A stretch of DNA of 64,000 nt from an uncultured Alistipes sp. (GTDB lineage: Bacteria; Bacteroidota; Bacteroidia; Bacteroidales; Rikenellaceae), in contig CALVFO010000051.1 in assembly GCA_944326855.1 (NCBI GenBank), positions 60,863-124,862 of the forward strand. The letters are read 5' to 3'. The number at the start of each line of letters is the position of its first letter. Positions within the stretch are counted from its first letter, which is position 1. The position numbers were made by a program, and so were the translations under genes. This document shows positions 36,098-45,266 of this stretch, in pieces. The notes beneath the pieces were generated by a model. The model ran no database searches. It was not told the origin of the DNA and saw only the letters and a list, made by a program, of their open reading frames with translations.

Positions 36098-36133
36098 AAC
36101 GAGCGGTCTGCGAAAACGCAGACCGCTCGTTTC
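36098..36133 (+). terminator. Terminator after the kinase gene
   Basis: A 15-bp perfect stem (AACGAGCGGTCTGCG) with an AAAA loop, followed by TTT. Confidence 0.8.
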
Positions 36134-36151
36134 CACACAAATCCTGCTGCC

Positions 36152-37069
36152 ATGACAGAAGCTCTTCCCTCCCTTTCGATTATCATCGCCACCTACAACC
36201 GAGCCGACTATTTAGTCGGGACCCTCGAAAGCCTGGCGGCTCAGACGCTCGACCCGAGCCGCTGGGAAGCGGTGGTCGTCGACAATAACTCCCGCGACAA
36301 CACTCAAGCGGTTTTCGCGGCTTTTGCCGAGGCGCATCCCCATTTGCAACTCTCGATCGTCACCGAAACCCGCCAGGGTCTCTCTTATGCCCGCAACTGT
36401 GGCATCCGAAACAGTCGGGGTCCGTACATTGCCATCATCGACGACGATGAGAAAGTCAATCCGGGTTTTGCGACCAGCTACGTGGACTTTTTCAATCGTC
36501 ACCCCGAAGCGGCCGGTGGCGGTGGCGTCGTCGTTCCCATTTACGAATGCGATCCGCCCCGCTGGTTATCGCCGATTGCAGCCCGTCCCATCGCAGGCGC
36601 CCTCTATCTGGGCGACCGGATTCGGCCTTTCCCGGCCCGGAAATATCCTCCGGGAGGCAATATGGGCGTGCGACGTACGGCTTTGGAACATTACGGCCTG
36701 TTCAATACGAGTTTGGGACGTACCGGAGAAAAACCGATGGGCGGAGAAGAGAAAGAGCTGTTCGCCCGCCTGAGAGCGGCCGGAGAGCCCATTTACTACC
36801 TCCCCGGAGCGGTCATCTACCACCTGATTCCCGCCAGCAAACTCACCCCGGCCTACTTCGACCGGGTCAACCACATGGGGGGCATGAGCGAACGGGTCCG
36901 CACCCTCGAACTGGGACGATGGGCCTACCTTCACCGCCTGATCGTCGAAGGAGTCAAATGGATCGGAGCGCTGGTCTATGCATTAGGATATACCCTGACC
37001 TTGCGACCCGCCAAAGGATGGTTCCTGCTGCGTATGCGCTGGCAGATCAGCCGGGGATTGGTCGGATAA
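36152..37069 (+). CDS. Family 2 glycosyltransferase
   Basis: 305 residues. GT-A fold: 'LSIIIATYNRADYL' at 8-21, 'VVDNNSRDNT', then the metal-binding IDDDE near residue 95. A C-terminal hydrophobic pair of helices around 265-290 suggests membrane association. It transfers an activated sugar to an unknown acceptor in the cell-envelope glycan. It stands alone between two hairpins, facing the operon at 37191-41063. Confidence 0.88.
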   Translation: MTEALPSLSIIIATYNRADYLVGTLESLAAQTLDPSRWEAVVVDNNSRDNTQAVFAAFAEAHPHLQLSIVTETRQGLSYARNCGIRNSRGPYIAIIDDDEKVNPGFATSYVDFFNRHPEAAGGGGVVVPIYECDPPRWLSPIAARPIAGALYLGDRIRPFPARKYPPGGNMGVRRTALEHYGLFNTSLGRTGEKPMGGEEKELFARLRAAGEPIYYLPGAVIYHLIPASKLTPAYFDRVNHMGGMSERVRTLELGRWAYLHRLIVEGVKWIGALVYALGYTLTLRPAKGWFLLRMRWQISRGLVG

Positions 37070-37088
37070 AACGGCCATCCATTACACC

Positions 37089-37126
37089 AAGAGGGCGACT
37101 TACCGATCGTAAGTCGCCCTCTTTTT
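37089..37126. terminator. Bidirectional terminator between convergent glycosyltransferase genes
   Basis: A 14-bp stem (AAGAGGGCGACTTA / TAAGTCGCCCTCTT) and a T-run on the plus strand. Confidence 0.85.
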
Positions 37127-37190
37127 ATGTTTGCGCCGTGATCCCGTCCGCAGCACTCCTGGCGCCCACCCATGACGAGACACGCAACCA

Positions 37191-38120
37191 TCAGAGTCCC
37201 TTTTTCGCCCATTTCCAGGCCAGCCGGTTGTATTGCCGAAACACCCAGGCCCGTAGCGGCATGGGAATCCGATTCAACACCCACAGCTTGCACCAAGCCC
37301 GACGATTGCAACGCGTATAACGGTAGAAACGTTCCGCAGAACGACCCTCCTCAGTGCCGCCTTTGGCCGAAAGAGTCAGCGCTTTGCCGAGTTCTACCCG
37401 AGCCAGGTATTCGTTCAAATAGGGGTTGCCCTGTGGATCGTAAAAATCGCGAAACGAATAAGAGGTCTTCTCCGGCGTATAGATGGCTGCCGAACGGTTG
37501 GAGGCCACCACGCTGTAATTGAGCAACCGCTTGGGCGAAAAGCACACCGGATAACGTCGGGCGATCTTCACCCACATGTATTGGTCGCCTCCCAAACGCA
37601 TCCCTTCCGGGAAGTCCCCCACTTCCCTGAATACAAAGGCCGGAATGGTCGAAGCCGAAGGAATGCTGACATAGCAGGTCAACGACCGCCGGAAGAAATC
37701 ATCCACCACCCCTTCTTCTTTCGGAGAATGACTCGGGAAAATACCCTCCCGGCTCACGATATTAAAAGCTGTGCTGTACAGCCCGCAACCGGGATAGGTT
37801 TCAATCAGTCGGGCGATCTCCTCCAGATAACCCGGTTCCCAGGCATCGTCCGCATCCAACAGCGCCAGGTACTCGCCCCGGGCCTCGGCAATGGCCCGGT
37901 TGCGGGCTGCACACTCTCCGGCATTGGGTTGCGGGATCAGCCGGATAAGCGGGCTGTCGAACGAACGCACCACATCGGCACTGCCGTCCGTACTGCCGTC
38001 ATCCACCACCACGATTTCCAGCGGAGGGTAGCTCTGCGCCAGGATCGAACGGATCGTATCGCCGATCTCGTTCTGTTTATTATACAACGGCACAATGACC
38101 GAAAAGGTACAGGTTTTCAT
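37191..38120 (-). CDS. Family 2 glycosyltransferase (second)
   Basis: 309 residues. 'FSVIVPLYNKQNEIGDTI' at 6-23, 'VVDDGSTDGS' and a DADD metal motif near residue 90, with the C-terminal basic region typical of cytoplasmic-face envelope glycosyltransferases. Last gene of the trxB, LuxE-like, pyruvyltransferase-like unit, 18 bp after the previous stop. Sugar donor and acceptor are unknown. Confidence 0.88.
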   Translation of the reverse strand: MKTCTFSVIVPLYNKQNEIGDTIRSILAQSYPPLEIVVVDDGSTDGSADVVRSFDSPLIRLIPQPNAGECAARNRAIAEARGEYLALLDADDAWEPGYLEEIARLIETYPGCGLYSTAFNIVSREGIFPSHSPKEEGVVDDFFRRSLTCYVSIPSASTIPAFVFREVGDFPEGMRLGGDQYMWVKIARRYPVCFSPKRLLNYSVVASNRSAAIYTPEKTSYSFRDFYDPQGNPYLNEYLARVELGKALTLSAKGGTEEGRSAERFYRYTRCNRRAWCKLWVLNRIPMPLRAWVFRQYNRLAWKWAKKGL

Positions 38121-38138
38121 AAACGGCTCAAAGTTGGG

Positions 38139-39131
38139 TTACACGCTTTCAGGCCCACACAAACGTACGGAAGGCACATTTTGCAGCCAAGTCGTATAAA
38201 AAGATGAATTCTTTCCGTAATTATTATCGATCAACACGACTTCGGGTTTATGCAACAACACGGCCAGAATGGCTCCATGCAAACGAGTCGTATAAGGAGT
38301 CCCATAGGAAGTCAGGAAACGGACTCCCGTCCGGATATTTTCTTCACGCAGGCTGCCGAAGGCCACCGCATCGGCCAAACGGGCCATTGCCCAACGCAAC
38401 GGTCTCCCCGCCTCGCTTCCCGACAAACGATCACAGAGCCCGCTGAGTTTATAGACCAACCAGGTTGCCCGGGTCGTTCGTTCGAGGGTCGGCCAGTCAT
38501 GCTGAACGGCCTTCTCGGGCAGCCTCTTCGGACGCGACTCCGAAGCCAACTCCTGATCGGTGCGCTTGAGCCACAGGGACGTTTCCGCATCCGATCGGAC
38601 GGCATAACGCATCAACCGCTCCGGGGGAATGCAGAAAGCCATATCCGGCAACAACAATAAATGGTTTCGGAACGCAGTTTCCAATCGTGACCATGACTGC
38701 CGGTCCCGGGCACAGATCGTCAGATTCGGGTGTCGGGCCATCCGCTCGGCATCCGCCCGCATCCGCTGCTCATCCCGATAATAAACCGTCTGCGGAAAGA
38801 TCACGATCGGATGATCAGCATAGGCCTCAATTACCCGAAGGCGAAAATCCTGCACCCCGGCCCACAGATCTCCGAAATTGCCGCCGCCATGCAGCAAAAC
38901 CACCGTACCGGGTTTCAACCGGGGAAACATCCAGGTCGACATCGACCCATAACCCAACATGCGGTAAGGTAGCCCGCTCAGAAAGGACAACTCTCCCTCC
39001 CAGATTAACGTATCGCCGATATTGGCATGATACGGACAGTCCAACAACACATAATCGTCCGTAATCAACGGAGTGAGCTGTTCGCGCAACAGGCCTTGCA
39101 GTACTTCGATCGGATCGGCGGAGGTCGTCAT
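38139..39131 (-). CDS. Polysaccharide pyruvyl transferase family protein
   Basis: 330 residues. 'NIGDTLIWEGEL' near 37-48 and 'VLLHGGGNFGDLW' near 78-90 are the family's two glycine-rich blocks. 'RLHGAILA....KP.V..D..YGKN' near the C-terminus is the CsaB/ExoV-type donor-binding segment. Such enzymes add pyruvate ketals from phosphoenolpyruvate to envelope polysaccharides. It is 10 bp after the LuxE-like gene. Substrate unknown. Confidence 0.82.
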   Translation of the reverse strand: MTTSADPIEVLQGLLREQLTPLITDDYVLLDCPYHANIGDTLIWEGELSFLSGLPYRMLGYGSMSTWMFPRLKPGTVVLLHGGGNFGDLWAGVQDFRLRVIEAYADHPIVIFPQTVYYRDEQRMRADAERMARHPNLTICARDRQSWSRLETAFRNHLLLLPDMAFCIPPERLMRYAVRSDAETSLWLKRTDQELASESRPKRLPEKAVQHDWPTLERTTRATWLVYKLSGLCDRLSGSEAGRPLRWAMARLADAVAFGSLREENIRTGVRFLTSYGTPYTTRLHGAILAVLLHKPEVVLIDNNYGKNSSFYTTWLQNVPSVRLCGPESV

Positions 39132-39141
39132 ACGCTAAGAT

Positions 39142-40125
39142 TTATTGTACCAACAGATTGCAACCCCGGATTTCACTGCCGGAAATCCGTCCCAGAATAC
39201 GGAAGCCCTCATCGGGCCGTGTAACCCCCAAATCGGCCGTCTGCAGGAAACTGCACGAATAGAGATTGGCCAGATCGATAAGGTTCACTCCTCCGGTACG
39301 TCCCGGAGGCAAAATTTCGAACGGATCGTTCAGATCCCGGATCAGCACCCGCATCCAACTCGGGGCATAAAACAGACCCTGCCCCGACGAATAGGCCTGA
39401 GACATCAGCTCGGCCATACCGTATTCGGAATGAATGGAAGAAACCCCGAAGGCCTTTTGTAACAGGTCGTGAAATTCTTCCCGAGGCAATTCCCGGCGTT
39501 TGCCCTTCATACCCCCGGTTTCCATCACAATGGTATCACGCAAGGGGCCGGGATGCTGTTCGGCCAAGTCCCACAAGGCGTAGCTGACCCCCAACAAAAT
39601 CTTTTTCTTGTGACAGGAGGCCAAATCCTGCAACAGTTTTTCATGATCGTGCAGATAAAAGCCTCCACCCCCACGGGCAATCAACCGATCGGCCATATAG
39701 ATCAACGACGAGCCTTCGCGTTCCAGGTAACTGGGCAGCAGGGCAAACAGCGCCACCTGCTCGGCCGGACCGTAAAAATGTTCGAAAGCCCGCGTAAAAG
39801 CCTCCTCGTACAGGGCCAAAGAAGCCACATAATGTTTCGAAGGTTCCTGTCCCGAAGTACTGCTGCTGGTAAAGATCTGTTCCGGTTCGCTTTCGGCAGC
39901 ATAGATCCGGCAGGTTTTGAAAAGTTCCACGGGCAAAAAAGGGATCTCTTCCAGAGAGTGTATTCCGGAAGGATCGACACCCAACAGTTGCAGATACTCG
40001 CGATAGGGTCCGCAATGAACTGCCTGATAGCGAAAGATCGTCAGCGCCAAACGGGTAAACGACTCGTCGCCATCGACCTCGAATATCGTTCGGGGATCCA
40101 CCATATCGGTCACACCTTCACCCAT
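39142..40125 (-). CDS. LuxE-like acyl-protein synthetase
   Basis: 327 residues from ATG 40125, which shares bases with the trxB stop (TAATG), so translation is probably coupled; M8 is an alternative. The body has the acyl-adenylate family hallmarks: 'FTSSSTSGQ.PSKH' as the P-loop-like AMP site, 'METGGMKGKRRELPR', 'IHSEYGMAEL.SQAY' and a C-terminal 'DLAN..SC.FLQTAD.G' region. LuxE activates fatty acids as acyl-AMP. In Bacteroidota related proteins occur in envelope-polysaccharide loci, where they may activate an acyl or amino-acid group. The activity here is inference. Confidence 0.8.
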   Translation of the reverse strand: MGEGVTDMVDPRTIFEVDGDESFTRLALTIFRYQAVHCGPYREYLQLLGVDPSGIHSLEEIPFLPVELFKTCRIYAAESEPEQIFTSSSTSGQEPSKHYVASLALYEEAFTRAFEHFYGPAEQVALFALLPSYLEREGSSLIYMADRLIARGGGGFYLHDHEKLLQDLASCHKKKILLGVSYALWDLAEQHPGPLRDTIVMETGGMKGKRRELPREEFHDLLQKAFGVSSIHSEYGMAELMSQAYSSGQGLFYAPSWMRVLIRDLNDPFEILPPGRTGGVNLIDLANLYSCSFLQTADLGVTRPDEGFRILGRISGSEIRGCNLLVQ

Positions 40126-41063
40126 TATTGCTCCATCAACAGAAAACGTTCCGCCTCGATGGCCGCCATACATCCCGATCCGGCAGCCGTAATGGCCTGT
40201 CGGAAATGGGGATCCTGTACGTCCCCGGCTGCAAACACCCCTTCGATGTTCGTGCAGGCCGAACCGGGACGGGTTTTGATATAACCCTCTGTATCGAGAT
40301 CCAATGCTCCGACGAACAGTTTCGTATTGGGGGTATGTCCGATTGCCACGAAAAATCCGTAGGCATCCACAACGCGTTCCGTCCCGGATTCGTGACGAAC
40401 CCGTGCCCCGGTCACGCCGTTGTCATCGCCCAGCACTTCCACCGTATTATATCCGAACAAGACTTCGATATTGGCAGTTTCCATCACCCGCTTTTGCATG
40501 TGTTTCGAGGCTCGCAGGTAGTTCTTACGCACGACCATATAGACCCGGTTGCAGATCGAGGCCAGATACAGGGCCTCTTCGCAGGCGGTATCTCCGCCGC
40601 CTACCACGATCACATCCTTCTTCCGGTAGAAAAATCCGTCACAGGTGGCGCAGGCCGAAACCCCCATGCCCCGGAATTTCTGTTCCGATTCCAGTCCCAG
40701 GTAGCGGGCCGAAGCCCCCGTGGCAATAATCAACGAGGCGGCTTCGATTTGTTTTTCCCCATCGACCGTCACCCGGAAAGGTCGTTGCGAAAGGTCCACG
40801 CCGGTTACGACTCCGAAACGGACATCGGCCCCGAATCGCTGGGCCTGCTTTTTCATCTCCTCCATCAACTGCGGACCGGCGATTCCCTGCGGGAATCCCG
40901 GGAAATTTTCGATATCGGTGGTGGTGGTCAGTTGTCCGCCGGGTTCCATACCCTCATACACTATGGGGGAAAGATTGGCCCTTGCGGCATATATGGCAGC
41001 GGTATACCCGGCCGGGCCGCTCCCGATAATCAAGCATTTTGTAGTTTCGATATTCATGGTCAT
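40125..41063 (-). CDS. trxB: Thioredoxin-disulfide reductase
   Basis: 312 residues. FAD motif GSGPAGYTAA near 14-23, 'GGQL' near 42-45, the redox-active C138-A-T-C141, NADPH motif VVGGGDTACEEA and C-terminal 'AGD...' FAD contact. It uses NADPH to reduce thioredoxin in the cytoplasm. The promoter box lies 18 bp upstream. It is the first gene of a four-gene unit with envelope-glycan genes, an unusual setting for this housekeeping enzyme. Confidence 0.95.
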   Translation of the reverse strand: MTMNIETTKCLIIGSGPAGYTAAIYAARANLSPIVYEGMEPGGQLTTTTDIENFPGFPQGIAGPQLMEEMKKQAQRFGADVRFGVVTGVDLSQRPFRVTVDGEKQIEAASLIIATGASARYLGLESEQKFRGMGVSACATCDGFFYRKKDVIVVGGGDTACEEALYLASICNRVYMVVRKNYLRASKHMQKRVMETANIEVLFGYNTVEVLGDDNGVTGARVRHESGTERVVDAYGFFVAIGHTPNTKLFVGALDLDTEGYIKTRPGSACTNIEGVFAAGDVQDPHFRQAITAAGSGCMAAIEAERFLLMEQ

Positions 41064-41080
41064 TATGTTGACGATTTGAA

Positions 41081-41088
41081 CAAAGATA
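41081..41088 (-). promoter_or_regulatory. -7 box of the trxB operon
   Basis: Minus-strand TATCTTTG. A TTG lies 12 nt upstream, shorter than usual. On the opposite strand a TACCTTTA at about 41120 could serve the peptidase gene. Confidence 0.5.
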
Positions 41089-41252
41089 CGTTTATTTATT
41101 CAATTTCGGGTAAAAATGACTACCTTTAGCCTGCCAAAAACCGAAAAGCAGGCGGTCGCCACCGCGAACAACCGGCCTTTGCCTTCCGATCGCGCGACAG
41201 AACTTCCGACCGGCCTATTTTTCACCGATAAGAGATTCTTAAATTCGATCCC

Positions 41253-42320
41253 ATGCTGAGACGACCGTTTTCCCTGTGCCTGCTTCTCCTGTTTCTGTTA
41301 CCGGGTTGCTCCATCCTAAAACCTTCGGTCCAAAAGAAAAAGAAGGCAGACTCTCAGCAAACTACCCCCGTTATTCCCTCCCAACCGATTCCTGCCGAGG
41401 AAGTTTTTCCGGAAACAGACCAAGAGGAATCGGAAGGTATCGACGACACCGCCATGTCCGATTCGTTGCCTTCGCTACGCAAACACAAGGAAAAATTACA
41501 ACCGCAACCTGCGGTCAAAACCCCGGTCATCCGCTTCTCGGACGACGAAAGCCAGCATGTCCGTTTACCGGCCAACCGCAACAATCCTTTCCCGTCGTCC
41601 GGCGAGTTGGAAATCGATCTGAATGCTCTGCAGGATCAGTTCTATTACCCCTATCCGGGTAAACTGATCTCCCCATACGGATACCGGGGCCGATCCATGC
41701 ACACCGGGATCGACATCAAAGCCATTCCCAACGACACGATCCGGGCGGCCCTGCCGGGTGTCGTACGCATGGCCAAACCCTATAGCGGATACGGCAACAC
41801 CATCGTCATCCGCCATTATAACGGAATCGAAACGGTGTATGCTCACAACAGCCGCAATTTGGTCCGGGTCAACGACGTCGTGCAGGCCGGCGAACCGATC
41901 GCCTTGGCCGGACGTACCGGACGGGCGACCACCGAGCATCTGCATTTCGAACTGAGGGTGTCCGGGGAACACCTCAACCCCACTCTGATGGTCAATCCGG
42001 AATCCCGCACCCTCAAGGATGGCACGCTCTATCTTTCCAACCGGGGCGGGCGGATCCGCGGTTCCAACAAACCCTTGCCTTTGTATGCCGAAAACAAGGA
42101 AGATGCCGAGAAAACCTCTTCCGACAGCCGATCGTCGGTTTCGAAAAGTTCCTCACCGAACTCTGGGAAAGGATCGCCTCAATATCATATCATCCGTAAA
42201 GGCGACACCTTATCGGCTTTGGCCAAACGATATGGCACCACTGTTTCCAAAATCTGTGCCCTGAATGGCATCAAACCGACCAAGATTTTACAGATCAAGG
42301 AACGGATTCGGGTGAAATAA
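41253..42320 (+). CDS. M23 peptidase lipoprotein with C-terminal LysM
   Basis: 355 residues. Lipobox LPGC with cysteine 19, a charged low-complexity linker at about 25-110, then an M23 endopeptidase domain at about 130-245 with the zinc motif H150-TGI-D154 and a second HLH block near 229. A serine-rich linker leads to a LysM domain at about 310-355 ('Y.I.KGDTLSALAKRYGTTV..IC.LNG'). It probably cleaves peptidoglycan crosslinks, anchored in the outer membrane. The zinc residues are intact, so it is likely active rather than a regulatory pseudo-enzyme. Confidence 0.92.
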   Translation: MLRRPFSLCLLLLFLLPGCSILKPSVQKKKKADSQQTTPVIPSQPIPAEEVFPETDQEESEGIDDTAMSDSLPSLRKHKEKLQPQPAVKTPVIRFSDDESQHVRLPANRNNPFPSSGELEIDLNALQDQFYYPYPGKLISPYGYRGRSMHTGIDIKAIPNDTIRAALPGVVRMAKPYSGYGNTIVIRHYNGIETVYAHNSRNLVRVNDVVQAGEPIALAGRTGRATTEHLHFELRVSGEHLNPTLMVNPESRTLKDGTLYLSNRGGRIRGSNKPLPLYAENKEDAEKTSSDSRSSVSKSSSPNSGKGSPQYHIIRKGDTLSALAKRYGTTVSKICALNGIKPTKILQIKERIRVK

Positions 42321-42352
42321 TCCGAATCGCACACTCCTCCCGACAACACACC

Positions 42353-42381
42353 AACGGACTGCCCGCGAAAGGCAGTCCGTT
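42353..42381 (+). terminator. Hairpin after the M23 gene
   Basis: AACGGACTGCC pairs with GGCAGTCCGTT around a 7-nt loop; the T-tract is weak. The gap to gtrA (to 42547) shows nothing else. Confidence 0.6.
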
Positions 42382-42547
42382 GATGTTTCAACCCCTCGGC
42401 ATGAGTCGTCTTTCCCGGATCATCGAATCGGGGAAACGCCGACCACACCCTATCCGGATACCTCCGGGGCGGTCAGGCAGAAGGCGGTCTGTCAGACGGG
42501 AATTTTCGGACTCAATCTTTGCCAGAGTGGGCTCCATTCCGATCGGT

Positions 42548-43036
42548 TCAATGTTCCTGACAACCGCGGAATGTGAAGTATTTCTGCATCAGATAACTGT
42601 ATGCGATGGAGATCAGCGAGGTCAGCACCTGAGAAGGGGTCGGATAAATCCGGGTGACTTCCACAAAGAATTTCAGCAGCAAGTAATTGAGCAGGATGGA
42701 ACCCAATACGCTCAACAGATAACGAAACAGTTGCGTTCCCCACATGAGCGGCGAATATCGAAAAGCGATGTTTTTCTGCAACCAGAATCCGGTCAAAAAC
42801 GTAATCGGGAATACGACGATAAACGCCGCGATATAGGGCGAAATCGCCACGAACCCCAACTCAACAACCTCCTTGTCGAATACAAAGTTATAGAGCACGG
42901 CGTATAACACCCAGTTCAAAAGCAGATTGGCACCCCCACAGATCGCATAACGAAACGTTTGCAACGGCATGATCCGAGACAGGGGAACGAAATAGAAACG
43001 ATCGATCAGACGAATCAGTCCATGAGCCAGTGTCAT
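42548..43036 (-). CDS. GtrA-family membrane protein
   Basis: 162 residues with four predicted membrane helices. 'FRYAICGGANLLLNWVLY' starts the first and 'NYLLLKFFVE' and 'YLMQKYFTFR' close the protein, typical of GtrA. The family is thought to flip undecaprenyl-phosphate-linked sugars, feeding envelope glycan modification. It overlaps the uvrB stop by 4 bp, so it is likely cotranscribed with uvrB although functionally unrelated. Confidence 0.88.
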   Translation of the reverse strand: MTLAHGLIRLIDRFYFVPLSRIMPLQTFRYAICGGANLLLNWVLYAVLYNFVFDKEVVELGFVAISPYIAAFIVVFPITFLTGFWLQKNIAFRYSPLMWGTQLFRYLLSVLGSILLNYLLLKFFVEVTRIYPTPSQVLTSLISIAYSYLMQKYFTFRGCQEH

Positions 43037-45054
43037 ACCTTTTCCAGATTTCGTTGTTTTTCCTGTAGGGCGTACATCTGGTCGCGATACTGGGCGGCAG
43101 CCGCAAAATCCAGCTCCCGGGCCGCGCTTTCCATGGCTTCCCGGGCCAGTTTGATGGCTACATCCAGGTCTTTGTCGGTCAGATAGGCCGCTACCGGATC
43201 GGCCGCCATACCCGGCTGAACCGCTTTCAGATCATAGGTAACGCCGGAAGCCGACAGATTTTCACCGCTGATAATTCCTTTACTGCTCTTGACCGCCTGT
43301 CGGGGCATGACCTGATGCAGCGCATTGTAATACAACTGCTTTTCTCGACGACGGTTGGTATCCTGAATCGACAACCGCATCGAATCGGTGATCGTATCGG
43401 CATACATGATAACCCGTCCGCCCACATTTCGGGCCGCCCGCCCCGACGTCTGGGTCAGGGAACGCGCACTGCGCAGGAAGCCCTCCTTGTCTGCATCCAT
43501 GATCGCCACCAGCGACACTTCCGGCAGGTCGAGTCCCTCGCGCAGGAGGTTCACCCCGATCAATACATCGAACAGCCCTGCCCGCAGATCGTCCAGAATC
43601 TGAACCCGTTCCAGCGTATCCACATCGGAATGGATATACCGACAACGGATTCCCATATGGTCGAAATACTTGTACAGCTCCTCGGCCATTCGTTTGGTGA
43701 GAGTCGTTACCAGCACCCGCTCATCCCGCAGGGCCCGTTTTTCGATCTCTTCCACCAGGTCGTCGATCTGATTCACCGTCGGTCGGATTTCCACCGACGG
43801 ATCGATCAAGCCCGTCGGCCGGATGAACTGTTCGACAATAGAGCCTTCCGATTTGATCAGTTCGTAATCGGCCGGGGTGGCGCTCACATAAATCACATCG
43901 TTCTCCAACGCCTCGAACTCCTCGAAACGCAACGGACGGTTATCCATGGCGGCCGGCAAACGATAGCCGTATTCCACCAGATTGTGTTTACGGGAAGCAT
44001 CCCCCCCGTACATGCCCCGAATCTGGGGAATGGTCACATGACTTTCGTCGATAATCAGCAGATAGTCTTTCGGAAAATAGTCGATCAGACAGAAAGGACG
44101 GCTACCGGGCGACCGGCCGTCGAAATAACGGGAATAGTTTTCGATCCCCGGACAATACCCCAGCTCCTTGATCATTTCCAGATCGTATTCCACCCTTTGT
44201 TTCAGGCGGCGGGCCTCCACGGAACGTCCGGCCTGCTCGAAAAACTCGCATTGTTTCCCCAGGTCGATCTGGATCTGCCGAATGGCACGTTCAACCCGTT
44301 CCTTGGTGGTAACGAACAGATTGGCCGGGTAAATTTTTACCCGTTCCTGATGATCGATCCGTTGTCCGGTCGTCGGATCGATCACGTAGATCATCTCGAT
44401 CTCGTTGTCATACGAAATAATCCGGTAGCAGACATCCCCATAGGCGGCATAAATATCCACCGTGTCGCCGTTCACCCGAAAGGTTCCGGGCCGGAAATCC
44501 GCCTCGCTACGGGTATACAGCGCATCGACCAGGGCATACAACAATTTGTTGCGGCTGATGATATCCCCCACGTGCAATTCGATGGAGGTCGCGTTGAAGT
44601 CTTCGGGATTCCCGATTCCATAAATACACGACACGCTCGACACCACGATCACATCATTGCGACCGCTGAGCAGAGCCGACGTGGCACTCAAACGCATCTT
44701 TTCGATTCCTTCGTTGATCGAAAGATCCTTCTCGATAAACGTATCGGTAGAGGGGATATAGGCTTCGGGCTGGTAGTAATCGTAATAAGAGACGAAATAC
44801 TCCACGGCATTCTCCGGGAAAAAGTTTTTGAACTCCCCGTACAGCTGTGCGGCCAGCGTTTTGTTGTGACTCATGATCAGGGTCGGCTTGTTGAGCCGGG
44901 CGATGACGTTGGCCATGGTAAACGTCTTGCCCGATCCGGTTACCCCCAACAACGTATTGTGCTTGCATCCGCTGCGGAGCGACTCGGTCAGCCGTTCGAT
45001 CGCCTCGGGCTGATCGCCCGTAGGCTGGTATTCCGATACGAGTTTGAAATCCAT
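43033..45054 (-). CDS. uvrB: UvrABC system protein B
   Basis: 673 residues from ATG 45054. The start is chosen because MDFKLVSEYQPTGDQP is the family N-terminus and the -7 box is just 4 bp upstream, leaving little or no leader. Helicase Walker A GVTGSGKT at 37-44, the beta-hairpin 'YYDYYQPEAYIP', DESH Walker B and a C-terminal UVR domain. It verifies damage in nucleotide excision repair. Longer in-frame starts upstream are not part of the family sequence. Confidence 0.97.
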   Translation of the reverse strand: MDFKLVSEYQPTGDQPEAIERLTESLRSGCKHNTLLGVTGSGKTFTMANVIARLNKPTLIMSHNKTLAAQLYGEFKNFFPENAVEYFVSYYDYYQPEAYIPSTDTFIEKDLSINEGIEKMRLSATSALLSGRNDVIVVSSVSCIYGIGNPEDFNATSIELHVGDIISRNKLLYALVDALYTRSEADFRPGTFRVNGDTVDIYAAYGDVCYRIISYDNEIEMIYVIDPTTGQRIDHQERVKIYPANLFVTTKERVERAIRQIQIDLGKQCEFFEQAGRSVEARRLKQRVEYDLEMIKELGYCPGIENYSRYFDGRSPGSRPFCLIDYFPKDYLLIIDESHVTIPQIRGMYGGDASRKHNLVEYGYRLPAAMDNRPLRFEEFEALENDVIYVSATPADYELIKSEGSIVEQFIRPTGLIDPSVEIRPTVNQIDDLVEEIEKRALRDERVLVTTLTKRMAEELYKYFDHMGIRCRYIHSDVDTLERVQILDDLRAGLFDVLIGVNLLREGLDLPEVSLVAIMDADKEGFLRSARSLTQTSGRAARNVGGRVIMYADTITDSMRLSIQDTNRRREKQLYYNALHQVMPRQAVKSSKGIISGENLSASGVTYDLKAVQPGMAADPVAAYLTDKDLDVAIKLAREAMESAARELDFAAAAQYRDQMYALQEKQRNLEKV

Positions 45055-45058
45055 GACA

Positions 45059-45066
45059 CAAAGATA
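45059..45066 (-). promoter_or_regulatory. -7 box immediately before the uvrB start codon
   Basis: Minus-strand TATCTTTG whose last base lies 4 nt before the ATG. If used, transcription starts at or within a few bases of the start codon (leaderless or nearly so). Confidence 0.55.
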
Positions 45067-45237
45067 GACGATTTCCTGCAAACTTCTGCATGCCTCCGGC
45101 CGGGGAGCCCGCATAAATCCAGACTCCGGGCCGGAGATATTTTCCAAAGACTCCCGAAAATTTTCCCGAGAACCATCACAAAGTGATCCTCTTCCAAATA
45201 AATGGATGAAAACGCCCAATATATATCCGGCAAATTG

Positions 45238-45245
45238 TACCTTTG
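45238..45245 (+). promoter_or_regulatory. -7 box for mntP
   Basis: TACCTTTG 21 bp before ATG 45267. It overlaps a TTG that could otherwise be read as an upstream start, which supports the ATG. Confidence 0.55.
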
Positions 45246-45266
45246 CGGAAACCTTTTACTCGATTT

